Source: Riptortus pedestris
Taxonomy: Eukaryota > Arthropoda > Insecta > Hemiptera > Alydidae
Assembly (NCBI GenBank): GCA_019009955.1
Contig: JADPXZ010000007.1
Span: 4,287,501 to 4,351,500, forward strand
DNA: 64,000 nt
Reading direction: 5' to 3'
Made by a program: the position numbers and the translations under genes. The notes under the pieces are model-generated. The model was given only the letters and a program-made list of their open reading frames with translations. It searched no databases and was not told the DNA's origin. Of this stretch, positions 9,240 to 20,359 are shown in pieces (position 1 is the first letter of the stretch; each line of letters begins with the position of its first letter).

Positions 9240-11887
9240 TCTATATATATATAAAATTGTAACCTCTGTCTGTACATTGATTTTTTTCGCGAAATTTCAC
9301 GATAACTTTTCGTTTCACATGTCATAGACACCATAACTGCATTTTGTTTCTTTCGTGTATGTTTGTTTGTTTGTTTGTTTGTTTGTTTGTTTGTTTGTTT
9401 GTTTGTTACCTTTTCACGCATAAACGGCTGAACCGAATTTTATGAAACTTGGTATGTATATTACTACTAACCCAACTTAGACTTTAGGCTATATTAATTT
9501 TCTCTGAGACGAACAGGAGTGGGGGTTATAAGGGAAGCCTGAAATTAAAAATATCGATATTTCGTTTTCTATTGGTTTTTCGGCAAATATGCACATAACA
9601 AAAGTTGTTTATTTTGTTATTTAGAGTAACTTTTGTTATATACATTTTTGTCGTATACCGAAGTTTAAATGCGTTATACGCTAAAAATTATAGCGGGAGT
9701 CAACAATATTATTTGCCAAAAAAGACTCAACCAAACTAAATAAAACTCGGTATGTGTATTTGCAGTGAGGCCTTCATTATAATAAGCCATACCAACATTT
9801 CTATGTACGGGCAGGAGTGGGGGTTATAAGGTAAGCCTGAAATTAAAAATAGCGATATTTCGTTTCCTATTGGTTTTTCCGCAAATATAAACATAACAAA
9901 AGTTGTTTATTTTGTTATTTGGAGTAACTTTTTTTATATACACTTTTGTCGTATACCTAAGTATAGATGAGTTATACGTTAAATCTTTAGCGGGCACTAA
10001 CGGCTGAACCGAACTTAACAAAACTCGGTATGTCAATTAGCATTAATTCTTCCATGATTATAAGTTATATTAAAATTTTTAGGTTCGAACGGGAGGGGAG
10101 TTATAAGGGAGGCCTGAAATAAAAATTCACCATATGCATTTTGTTTCTTTCGTGTATGTTTGTTTGTTTGTTTGTTACCTTTTCACGCATAAACGGCTGA
10201 ACCAAATTTTATGAAACTTGGTATGGATATTACTACTAACCCAACTTAGACTTTAGGCTATATTAATATCCTCTGAGACGAACAGGAGTGGGGGTTATAA
10301 GGGAGGCCTGAAATTAAAAATAGCTATATTTCGTTTCCTATTGGGTTTTCGGCAAATATGAACATAACAATAGTTGTTTATTTTGATATTTAGAGTAACT
10401 TTTGTTATATACACTTTTGTCGTAAGCCGAAGTATAAATGAGTTATAAGCTAAAAACTACAGCGGGAGTCATTAATTTTATTGGGCTCAAAAGACTCAGC
10501 CGAACTAAATATAACTCGGTATGTTTATTAGAGTTGACGCCTTAATTATCATAAGCCATACCAACATTTCTATGGACGAGCAGGAGTGGGGTTTGTAAGG
10601 GAGGCCTGAAATTAACAGTAGTGATATTTTGTTTCCTATTGGTTTTTCGACAAACATGCACATGACAAAAGTTGTTTATTTTGTTATTTTCAGTAACTTT
10701 TGTTATATTCACTTTTGTCGTATAGAAAAGTATAAACGAGATATACACTAAAATCTAAAGCGGGAGCCAACAACTTTGTTGGGCACTAACGATTGAACCG
10801 AACTTAGCAAAACTCGGTATGTGAATAAGCATTAATTCTTCCATGATTATAAGCTATATTAAAAATTTTAGGTTCAAAGGGGAGTGGGGATTATAAGAGA
10901 GGCTGCAATGAAAAACTCGCTTTTTTATTTTCTATTTGTTTTTCGGCAAACGTGCACATAACAAAAGTTGTTTACTTTGTTATTTAGAGTAACTTTTGTG
11001 TGCATTCACTTTTGTCGTAAAATGAAGTAAACACGGGATATACGCTAAACGGGAGTCAATAATTATATTAGTACTTATTTAAGGGGTTTTAATAAATGAA
11101 TATTATGACAAATGATCTTATGTTTTCGTCTTATATGATAGTTCAAAGTATGATTCGGATTAGTGAGGATATAAATCTTCGTCATCCCCTCCTCATTTAT
11201 TTATTTTTCCTAGAAAATAACTTTGTTATTTATTTCCAATAGAAATATAAACTCTAAGAGCATTTCCATTATTTAATTTCTATAATGTACCTTGAAGTTA
11301 TTGAAACAAATATCTAATATAATAACAATTAAACGTTAATGGTAATGTCATTATGACAAAAAACAATATGCGTTTAAACTAGATATGATATTTTCAGGGT
11401 ACCACTATTATTTAATTCCATCCGGTAGATAAATTATAAAATAATGTTTTGCATCAATAATATAAGTAGAAGAATGTTGAGAAGTCTCATGCGGGAGCGG
11501 AAGATGACGGGACCAGTTAATTGAATTAACTTATTTCCCGTCTGGCATTCCTGGAAGCGATTTCCAGTGAGATTCACTATTACAAATATAATCTTACGTG
11601 CAAAACTTTGCCTATACTATGTAGCTCGGATTGGCTTTTGAAAGGAAATATGTTCATTATAGATGATATTTAATTGTAATAAATACTACCCATGATTATG
11701 GTTTGAACAGTGAAGTCTTACATAAAAAATTAATTTTAGTATTAAAAAATGCCAAGAACGGGTATAAACCCTTAAAACTGGGATGGGTAAATGTCTAAAT
11801 AGTTTGCAAAGTAAAGCCTTGCCAAAAAAATACCATCACCATTCAGCCTCAAATGAATTCCCGGGCGAAGCCGGGTATCTGAGCTAG
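9240..11887 (+). mobile_element. Helitron-like element, composite of two copies
   Basis: Plus-strand copy that starts TCTATATATATATAAAATTG at 9240, giving the Helitron 5'-TC. Near 10131 it jumps from the third internal block back to 5' sequence (GCATTTTGTTTCTTTCGTG), so it is a chimera of two copies. The second part runs on through three internal blocks and about 640 bp of extra sequence (about 11060-11700). It ends with CCCGGGCGAAGCCGGG and CTAG at 11884-11887. No open frame of note. Confidence 0.75.
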
Positions 11888-11909
11888 TATATATATATAT
11901 ATATATATA

Positions 11910-13318
11910 TCTATATATATATAAAATTGTAACCTCTGTCTGTACATTGATTTTTTTCGCGAAATTTCACAATAACTTTTCGTTTCACATGTCATAGACA
12001 CCATAACTGCATTTTGTTTCTTTGGTGTCTGTTTGTTTGTTTGTTTATTTGTTTGTTTGTTACCTTTTCACGCATAAACGGCTGAACCGAATTTTATGAA
12101 ACTTGGTATGTGTATTACTACTAGCCCAACTTAGACTTTAGGCTATATAAATATTCTCTAAGACAAACAGGAGTGGGGGTTATAAGGGAGGCCTGAAATT
12201 AAAAATAGCGATATTTCGTTTCCTATTGCTTTTTCAGCAAATATGCCCATTACAAAAGTTGTTTATTTTGTAATTTAGAGTAACTTTTGTTATATGCACT
12301 TTTGCCGTAAACGGAAGTATAAATGAGTTATACGCTAAAAACTTTAGCGGGAGTCAACAATTTATTAGGCATTAAAGACTCAACCGAACTAAACCAAACT
12401 CGGTATGTGAATTAGTACTAACGCCTTCCTTATAATAAGCCATACTAACATTTCTAGGGACGGCCAGGAGTGGGGGTTATAAGGGAGGCCTGAAATTAAA
12501 AATAGCGATATTTCGTTTCCTATTGCTTATTCAGCAAATATGCCTATAAAAAAAGTTGTTTATTTTGTTATTTACAGTAACTTTTGTTATATACACTTTT
12601 GCCGTATACGGAAGTATAAATGAGTTATACGCTAAAAACTATAGCGGGAGTCCACAATTTTATTTGGCACAAAAGACTCAACCGAACTAAACCAAACTCG
12701 GTATGTGAATTAGTACTAACGCCTTCCTTATAATAAGCCATACTAACATTTCTAGGGACGGGCAGGAGTGGGGGTTATAAGGGAGGCCTGAAATTAAAAA
12801 TAGCGATATTTCGTTTCCTATTGCATTTTCGGCAAATATGAACATAACAAAAGTTGTTTATTTTGTTATTTAGAGTAACTTTTGTCATATTCATTTTTGT
12901 CTTTTAACAAAGTATAAACGAGATATACAGTATAAACTAAAGCGGGAGTCAACGATTTCATTGAGCGCTAACGAGTAAACCGAGCTTACAAAAACTCGGT
13001 ATGTCAATTAGCATTAATTCTTCCATGATTATAAGCTTATATTAAAAATTCTTAGATTAGAACGGGAAGGTGGGGGTTATAAGGGAGGCCTGAATTAAAA
13101 ATTCGCGATATTTCTTTGTCTATTTGTCTACGGGAAATATGACAATTTGGAGGACAGTGAAGACTTAGATAAAAAATTAATTTTATTATTAACAAATGCC
13201 AAACAACGGGAATTAACCTTAAACACTGGGACGGGTAAAGGTCAAAATATTGTGCAAAGTAAAGCCTTGCCAAAAAAATACCATCACCATTCAGCCTCAA
13301 ATCAATTCGGCTTCGCCC
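11910..13318 (+). mobile_element. Helitron-like element, full 5' end, 3' fused
   Basis: Starts TCTATATATATATAAAATTG at 11910, 22 bp after the previous CTAG. TTATAAGGGAGGCCTGAAAT recurs at about 12180, 12480, 12775 and 13075, a spacing of about 300 bp, showing the internal tandem blocks clearly. The 3' hairpin at 13300 is shared with the next, inverted copy (AATTCGGCTTCGCCCGGGAA), so the two are fused tail to tail. Confidence 0.8.
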
Positions 13319-14628
13319 GGGAATTGATTTGAGCCTGAATGGTGATGGTATTTTTTTGGCAAGGCTTTACTTTGCACAATATTTTGGACATTTACCCGTC
13401 CCAGTATTTAGGGTTAATACCCGTCGTTGGCATTTGTTAATAATAAAATTAATTTTTTATGTAAGTCTTCACTGTCCTCCAAATTGTCATATTTCCCGTC
13501 TCCTATGCATTATGCATAGATTTCAGCTATTAAGGACAAAATATTAGCATTGTTTTGAATTAATTTTTACAGCTGAGGTACCTGAGAGTTCAAATTGGAA
13601 TGAATTGTTGCGCATATCAATATTCCGACGTAAAATTACTTGCACCACACATTGTTCCTGAAGAAATGTATAAAAAAAAAAAAAAAAAAAAAAAAGTTAA
13701 TCTAAATAACAAAGTAAACAACTTTAGTTATGTGCATGTTTGTTGAAAAACAAATAGACAATGAAATATCGCGAATTTTTATTTCAGGCCTCCCTTATAA
13801 CCGCCACTCCCATTCTAACCTAAACATTTTAATATAGCTTATAATCATGGAAGAATTAATGCTAATTGACATGGAGAGTTTTGTTAAGTTTGGTTCAATT
13901 GTTCGCGCCCAATAAAATAGTTGACTCCTGCTTTAGTTTATAGTGTATATCTCGTTTATACATTGTTAAAAGACAAAAATGAATATGACAAAAGTTACTC
14001 TAAATAACAAAATAAACAACTTTTGTTATGTGCATATTTGCTGAAAAAGCAATAGGAAACTAAATATCGCTATTTTTAATTTCAGGCCTCCCTTATAACC
14101 CCTACTCCTGCCCGTGGCTAGAAATATTGGTATGGCTTATTATAAAGAAGGCGTTAGTGCTAATACACATGCCGAGTTTGGTTTAGTTCGGTTGAGTTTT
14201 TTGTCTCAAATAAAATTGTTGACTTCCGCAGTAGTTTTGAACGTATAACGCATTTAAACTTCGGTATACGACAAAAGTGTATATAACAAAAGTTACTCTA
14301 AATAAAAAAAATAAACAACTTTCGTTATGTGCATATTTGCAAAAAAAAACCAATGGAAAACGAAATATCGCTATTTTTAATTTCAGGCTTCTCTTATAAC
14401 CCCCACTCCTGTTCGTCTCAGAGAAAATTAATATAGCCTAAAGTCTGTTGGGTTAGTAGTAATATACATACCAAGTTTAATGAAATTCGGTTCAGCCGTT
14501 TATGCGTGAAAAGGTAACAAACAACAGACACGAAAGAAACAAAATGCAGTTATGGTGTCTATGACATGTGAAACGAAAAAGTTATCGTGAAATTTCGCGA
14601 AAAAAATCAATGTGTAGACAGAGGTTAC

Positions 14629-14634
<6 letters not shown>
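13307..14634 (-). mobile_element. Helitron-like element, inverted copy
   Basis: Mirror-image continuation from the fused hairpin at 13300-13318. It holds the GGAGGACAGTGAAGACTTA block, internal blocks and 5' sequence (AAATTTCGCGAAAAAAATCA on the + strand), and ends in ACAATTTTATATA at 14634. An A-run of about 24 lies at 13672-13695. Confidence 0.78.

Positions 14635-14702
<68 letters not shown>
14634..14702. repeat. (TA)n microsatellite between two Helitron 5' ends
   Basis: About 69 bp of TA separating the 5' ends of two inverted Helitron-like copies. Confidence 0.95.
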
Positions 14703-14706
<4 letters not shown>

Positions 14707-15427
14707 GTAACCTCTGTCTTTACATTGATTTTTTTTCACGACGATAACTTTTCGTTTCACATGTCATAGACACCATAACTGCATTTTGTTTCTTTTGTGT
14801 GTGTTTGTTTGTTACCTTTTCACGCATAAACGCCTGAACCGAATTTTATGAAACTTGGTATGTATATTACTACTAGTCCAACTTAGACTTTAGGCTATAT
14901 TAATTTTCTCTCAGACGAACAGGAGTTGGGATTATAAGGTGAAGCCTGAAATTAAAAATAGTGATATTTCGTTTCCTATTGGTTTTTCGGCAAATATGAA
15001 CATAGCAAAAGTTGTTTATTTTGTAATTTAGAGTAACTTTTGTTATATACATTTCTCCAGGAACAATGTGTGGAGCAAGTAATTTGCGTAGAAATATTGA
15101 TATGCTCAACAATTCATTCCAATTTGAACTATGAGGTACCTCAACCTGGAAAAATTAATTCAAATCCACGTTAATATTTTGTGCTTAATAATTCAAATCT
15201 ATGCATAATGCACAGGAGACGGGAAATATGACAATTTGGAGGACAGTGAAGTCTTACATAAAAAAGTAATTGTATTATTAACAAATGCTAACGACGGGTA
15301 TTAACCCTAAACACTGGGATGGGTAAATGTCAAAATATTGTGCAAAGTAAAGCCTTGCCAAAAAAAATACCATCACCCACCAATCAGCCTCAAATGAATT
15401 CCCGGGCGAAGCCGGCTATCTCAGCTA
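14703..15427 (+). mobile_element. Helitron-like element, internally deleted copy
   Basis: Plus strand, from AATTGTAACCTCTGTC at about 14703 to the hairpin CCCGGGCGAAGCCGG and CTAG (15424-15427). It keeps one internal block and then the 3' block with GACAGTGAAGTCTTACATAA, so it is about half the length of the neighbouring copies. Confidence 0.78.

Positions 15428-15432
<5 letters not shown>

Positions 15433-15490
<58 letters not shown>
15433..15490. repeat. (TA)n microsatellite
   Basis: TA dinucleotides directly after the Helitron-like CTAG-T end. Confidence 0.95.
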
Positions 15491-15491
<1 letters not shown>

Positions 15492-15602
15492 GATATTTAG
15501 ATATTTATATATTGCCTAGTTTATTTTTATTTTATGTTTATAATACTAATATTTACAATGGTTAATGGTTATTATAATAGTTCTTTGTTAATTTGTTCTC
15601 AG

Positions 15603-15760
15603 TCTACGACAGGAGTGTTTGCCGCTACTTACTTCTTGGGCCACGAAGGTTGGAAGGTAATGCTATTCGGGAGCATATCTACCGGCAGATTGCTGGAGAT
15701 CGTGTTCTACCTTAGCTCGCTCGTAGCTACACTGCCCGTCTCCATGTTCAACATTATAAG
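15603..15760 (+). CDS. EPT1-like ethanolaminephosphotransferase, exon
   Basis: Acceptor TTAATTTGTTCTCAG, donor GTAAAC at 15761. Phase 0 entry gives STTGVFAATYFLGHEGWKVM, then LFGSISTGRLLEIVFYLSSL, then VATLPVSMFNIIR, the last Arg being split. The pattern (hydrophobic membrane segment, then an LPxSxxNxxRSYK motif continuing into the next exon) fits the central transmembrane part of EPT1. The 3' 56 bp of this exon, plus about 30 bp of intron, recur at 16119-16205. Confidence 0.95.
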
Positions 15761-15784
15761 GTAAACATAGCTGTAGCTGGCTTA

Positions 15785-17290
15785 TCTTTGAGAATAGAGA
15801 AAAAGTGCATATAACGACAATTGTAGAGCATCAATAGTTCAACAAGATTGGTTCTATAACATTTTACTCTCAGACTCATAATAACGGAGATATTTGGAAT
15901 TTTTGTTATGAGTAGCAAAAATAGATTAGGTCTGAGATACCTACTTTGTGCAACACTTTATTAAAGAAAAACGCAAATATCTCGGTTAATATTTACTCTA
16001 GAGAAAAAGTGCATATAACAACAATTGTAGAGCATCAATAGTTCAACAAGATTGGTTCTATAACATTTTACTCTCAGACTCATAATAACGGAGATATTTG
16101 GAATTTTTGTTATTTGGGTTCTATCTTAACTCGATCGTAGCTGCGTTGCCTGTGTCCATGTTCAACATTATAAGGTATAGATAGCTATAGCTAGGTTAGT
16201 TTGAGCCTGAGAGTAAAATGTTATAGAACCAATCTTGTTGAACTATTGATGCTCTACAATTGTTGTTATATGCACTTTTTCTCTAGCGTAAATATTAACC
16301 GAGATATTAAAAATTTTCTTACTAAAGTGTTTTGCACAAGCTCGTATCTTCGAGCTAATCTATTTATTTTAGCTAAAATTCCAAATATCTCCGTTATTAT
16401 GAGCCTGAGAGTAAAATGTTATAGAACCAATCTTGTTGAACTATTGATGCTCTACAATTGTTGTTATATGCACTTTTTCTCTATCGTAAATATTAACCGA
16501 GATATTAGCGTTTTTCTATAATAATGTGTTGCACAAGGTATCTCGGAGCTAATCAAATTATTTTAGCTATAATTCCAAATATCTCCGTTATTATGAGTCT
16601 GAGAGTAAAATGTTATAGAACCAATCTTGTTGAACTATTGATGCTCTACAATTGTTGTTATATGCACTTTTACTCTATCGTAAATATTAACCGAGATATT
16701 TGCGTTTTTCTTTAATAAAGAGTTGTAACAAGGTATCGCTGACAATCTATTTATTTTAGCCGTAATTTCCAAATATCTCCGTTATTATGAGCCTGAGAGT
16801 AAAATGTTATAGAACCAATCTTGTTGAACTATTGATGCTCTACAATTGTTGTTATATGCACTTTTACTCTATCGTAAATATTAACCGAGATATTAGCGTT
16901 TTTCTTTAATAAAGTGTTGCACAAGGTATCTCAGACCTAATCTATTTATTTTAGCTATGATCCCAAACATCTCCGTTATTATGAGCCTGAGAGTAAAATG
17001 TTATAGAACCAATCTTGTTGAACTATTGATGCTCTACAATTGTTGTTATATGCACTTTTGCTCTATCGTAAATATTAACCGAGATATTAGCGTTTTTCTC
17101 TTATAAAGTGTTGCACAAGATATCTCCAAGCTAATCTATTTATTTTAACTAAAATTCCAAATATCTCTGTTATTATGCATCCTGATCGAAAAATTGTACA
17201 TAACCAATCTTATTGCAAATTAAATTTACTATAAATATTGTTATATACATTTATTCTCTATCTTGAATATTAGCCGAGATATTTGCATTT
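15785..17290 (+). repeat. Core-A repeat array (about 195 bp period)
   Basis: Two minus-strand units (15785-16110) are followed by plus-strand units from 16205. In the plus units the core starts ATATCTCCGTTATTAT, continues with GAACCAATCTTGTTGAAC, GATGCTCTACAATTG and GTTATATGCACTTTTTC, and ends ATATTAACCGAGATAT. The two ends are inverted repeats (14 of 16 positions). Starts at 16384, 16578 and 16771 give a period of about 194 bp. The spacer (GCGTTTTTCTTTAATAAAGT..., TTTTAGCTAAAATTC) varies more than the core. The final unit (17150-17290) is core B. Some units stay open as MSLRVKCYRTNLVELLMLYN, but this is a by-product of the repeat. Confidence 0.9.
16119..16174 (+). pseudogene. Duplicated 3' fragment of the EPT1 exon, with donor
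   Basis: Fifty-six bases match 15705-15760 with 8 differences, and a GT donor (GTATAG) sits in the same place. The similarity continues about 30 bp into the intron (ATAGCTATAGCTAGGTTAG against ATAGCTGTAGCTGGCTTA). It would encode FYLNSIVAALPVSMFNIIR against FYLSSLVATLPVSMFNIIR. Three changes alter amino acids, all mildly, and five are silent. There is no matching 5' part and no acceptor: upstream is core-A repeat. It is most simply a partial tandem duplication, but see the findings. Confidence 0.85.
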
Positions 17291-17439
17291 TTCAACCCTC
17301 AGCAGAGTTAAGTTGAGACGAGCAGGAGTGGGGCTTTGGGACTCTCTCCCTCCCCCCCCCCATCCCCTCCTCTCTCTTTCTTTCTCTCCCTCTTCCATCC
17401 ATATACACATAGAATTATTCATTGTACATTTATCATTGC

Positions 17440-17441
<2 letters not shown>

Positions 17442-17507
<66 letters not shown>
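17442..17507. repeat. (TA)n microsatellite, target of Tigger insertion
   Basis: About 66 bp of TA ending at the Tigger terminal CAG at 17508. The matching TA tract lies on the other side of the element. Confidence 0.95.
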
Positions 17508-17510
<3 letters not shown>

Positions 17511-18055
17511 TAGAGTCCCGATTATCCGAGTCCCAATTATCCGAGTTCCGTGTTAACCGAGGTTCTCAAGGAGGTATGTACATACTTTTAAAAAAAGTGT
17601 GGAATCTGCTAGTATTCCGCAGAAACGCGGTTCTTGCCTCGGAAGTAGGGAGTATGTATAGTTGGATTCATGAGACGTGAGACAGTCCGCGCATGGGGGT
17701 GGGGATTGGTGGTAGGCTTGGTGGGGATGAGAGGACCGTATACTACCCAAGCTGAACATATTTGCCAGCATGCCTTACACTTGCTCTAGCTCGTTAAGCT
17801 ACACTACATACACACTGAGGGCTAATGTTTTCAGGACGCCTGATACATATCCGTAGCTCACAAGAGTGGTTGAAAGATTTATAACGGGAGCATGCTCAAT
17901 AGCCCTCTTAGCTACTGCGCATCCTAGCCACTGTCTCACGTCTTATGAATCCAACTATACTAAGTCAGTGCTTCCGGACAAGATTATTGGAAAGCTCTAT
18001 GCTCGCGCAGCTCTCCCACTCCTCCCCATCCTCCCTTCCGCTCGTTTTTATTCAG

Positions 18056-18357
18056 ATGAGTGCGAAAAGGAAGCGTGTGGTTCTTTCCTTAGAAGATAAG
18101 CTTAAAGCTATTGAACGTTTGGATCATGGTGAAACATTAAAACAAGTTGCCAGTGATTTTGGGGGTCGGTGAAGCGACTGTAGGCGACTGGAGGAGAAAA
18201 AGGGCAGAGATTGAAAAGTGGGTAGTTCAGCGAGTCCAATCATCAGGATTTAGAAACATAGAGGAAAAAAGGAAAACCGTGAAAAAGAGTGAATTTGAGC
18301 TAACATCGGAGGCGTTGTTTTTATGGTTCCAGCTTTCATGATGGAGAACGATTTAGT
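18056..18357 (+). pseudogene. Tigger transposase, N-terminal DNA-binding part
   Basis: Starts MSAKRKRVVLSLEDKLKAIE and continues RLDHGETLKQVASDFG, the CENP-B/pogo-type N-terminal HTH. A one-base excess in the G-run at about 18162 shifts the frame. The next frame continues VGEATVGDWRRKRAEIEKW, then LTSEALFLWF, the start of the second HTH. It breaks off at the foldback insertion. About 30 codons expected between LFLWF and GWLDRWKKRYG are missing. Confidence 0.9.
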
Positions 18358-19760
18358 GCTATAGTGCGTTTCACTTCGAGATGGCAGTAGATCTCGTGCG
18401 CTGTTGCCAAATCTCACTCAAATCCGCCAAATTTCTGAAAAAACTCGGGAAAAATTCTGAAATGTGCAGAATTTAATCTTCTATCGGCCTATACTAAGAA
18501 TAAATCAACAAAACAAGATACACAATCGAAATAAATTGTATTGTGCCAATTTTTTACCTAAAAAATTTAATGGAAATTCTTGTTTCTCTCGTCACTGCGA
18601 TCATATTTTTTAAGATATTTGTTTGAAATTCTATACGAAGTTAGTTTATGTTATCTATATTCGTTACAAGGAACAATTTTTTTTAAAATGTCATTCCTTA
18701 TCATGTTTTTTCCATAATAAAAATAAAAATTGTGAAATCCAATTTTAAAAAAGTAGCCTGCGGGGAATTTTCGTTCTATAATAGTTTATTATGTTTTGTC
18801 ATAATCCTTTTAAAAAGGACAGTTCAAATTTATTTTTGAGCCTCCTCCGAACATTATGGGTCGATTACAACTGATGCAATTAATGTTTATATGTTGTGCG
18901 AGCGTCGCGGACTCGCAAGGAATGAGCGGAGTTGAACCTCTGTCAGACGAAGAAACAAGTACTGATGTTTTTATATAGCACCTAATATAATATTATATTT
19001 TCTTAATATAATATTACATTTTCGTGCTTTTTGTTTTGATTGTTAGGCATGAAGCATACTTAAGATTTTGACTATTTTGGCCAATAATCTAAATGGATAG
19101 GAAACGGGAGAGCGGGCGGGAGAGAGCCGGGGGGTCCAGCTCTCCTCTTGCCGCGACGCTCCCACAACATATAAACATTAATTGCATCAGTTGTCAGCGT
19201 CCCATAATGTTCGGAGGAGGCTCAAAATTAAATTTGAATTGTCCTCTTTAAAAGGAGTATAACAAAACTTAATAAACAATTATAGAACGGAAATTCCCCG
19301 CAGGATACTTTTTAAAAATAGGATTTCTCAATTTATATTTTTATTATGGCAAAAACATGGAAAGGAATGTCGTTGAAAAAAAAATTGTTCCTTGCTACGA
19401 ATAAAGATAATATATACTAACTTCATGTCGAATTTCAAACTAATATCTTAAAAAATAAGATCACAGTGACGAGAGAAACAAGAATTTCCATTAAAAATTT
19501 TATGTAAAAAATGGACAAAAAACAATTAATTGCAAAAACAGATTTTATTTTCTTGATAAATTTTTAGCATAGGCAGATGGACCGATAAATTCTGAACTTT
19601 AGAGAATTTTTCCCGTAAAAATTGGACAACTTTGAGATATAGCGGCAACGTCGCACGGAGGGAGGAGGACAGAGCTATCTAGCGAGGCATATGCAAGAGG
19701 GAGACAGAGCACCCCATTGAAAATACATACTGCCATCTCGAAGTGAAACGTTCTATAGCA
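18358..19760. mobile_element. Large foldback element nested in Tigger
   Basis: The ends are mirror images: TGCTATAGTGCGTTTCACTT... at left, and the reverse complement of the right end reads TGCTATAGAACGTTTCACTT..., both continuing CGAGATGGCAGTA. The inverted similarity runs inward for roughly 550-600 bp on each side (for example GAGCCTCCTCCGAACATTAT against ATAATGTTCGGAGGAGGCTC). A unique loop of about 240 bp remains at about 18912-19150. There is no coding capacity. It splits the Tigger transposase, so it inserted later. Confidence 0.88.
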
Positions 19761-19761
19761 T

Positions 19762-20046
19762 AGGTTGGCTGGATCGCTGGAAGAAGCGATATGGCGTGAG
19801 GGAATTAAACATTTCAGGAGAAATTTTGTCAGCCAATTCAGATGCAGTTGATTCTTTTGTGATAAAGTTGGACAGAATAGCTCAGGAAGCGAATTTACCT
19901 CCACAGCAAATTTATAATTGTGATGAGACGGGACTCAATTTTAAAGTGTTACCCAGCAAGTCCTTAGCAGCTAGACAGGAAAAATCAGCTCCTGGTTATA
20001 AAAGAACTAAGGAGAGAGTTACTGTAATTTTCATCATTCTATATTA
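19762..20046 (+). pseudogene. Tigger transposase, start of the DDE domain
   Basis: Resumes in frame as GWLDRWKKRYGVRELNISGE, followed by LPPQQIYNCDETGLNFKVLP and SAPGYKRTKERVTV. YNCDETGLNF carries the first catalytic Asp of the DDE_1 (CENP-B/Tigger) family. After RVTVIFIILY a stop follows and the rest of the domain is absent, consistent with an internal deletion reaching the right TIR. Confidence 0.92.
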
Positions 20047-20295
20047 AGGTATAAGCTGTCTTCTATTTTTTATTTTTTGTTGTTCAACATAACATTTGCA
20101 ATAATTTTTAGTGTAAAAGAAAGTGGATTTCGTTCATAAAGATATTTTAAAAACATACCAAAGCTTGCTTTTGTCTCCTCATAGCTCATAAACTTTTATT
20201 TTCTTCATCTCAAATGTTATTAAGCTGTTTTATTATTCCATCCGTGTTATCCGAGGTAATCCTGGTCCACATTAACTCGGTTAATCGAGACTCTA

Positions 20296-20298
<3 letters not shown>

Positions 20299-20354
<56 letters not shown>
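20299..20354. repeat. (TA)n microsatellite
   Basis: TA tract between the Tigger right end and the 5' end of the next Helitron-like copy. Confidence 0.95.

Positions 20355-20359
<5 letters not shown>

Larger units (their letters stand above)
17508..20298 (+). mobile_element. Tigger (pogo) element, deleted and interrupted
   Basis: Left end CAGTAGAGTCCCGATTATCC and right end (reverse complement) CAGTAGAGTCTCGATTAACC are Tigger/pogo-type terminal inverted repeats, flanked by TA at 17506-17507 and 20299-20300. The transposase fragments in between are Tigger-like. A separate foldback element of about 1.4 kb is inserted inside (18358-19760). The second half of the transposase, with the remaining catalytic residues, is gone. 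Confidence 0.92.

Noticed and set aside
16201..16715. Repeated 60-100 codon frames reading MSLRVKCYRTNLVELLMLYN
   Set aside because: The frame exists because the core-A repeat happens to lack stops. Spacers break it, copies occur in both orientations, and one-base changes are not biased to third positions as far as I can see.
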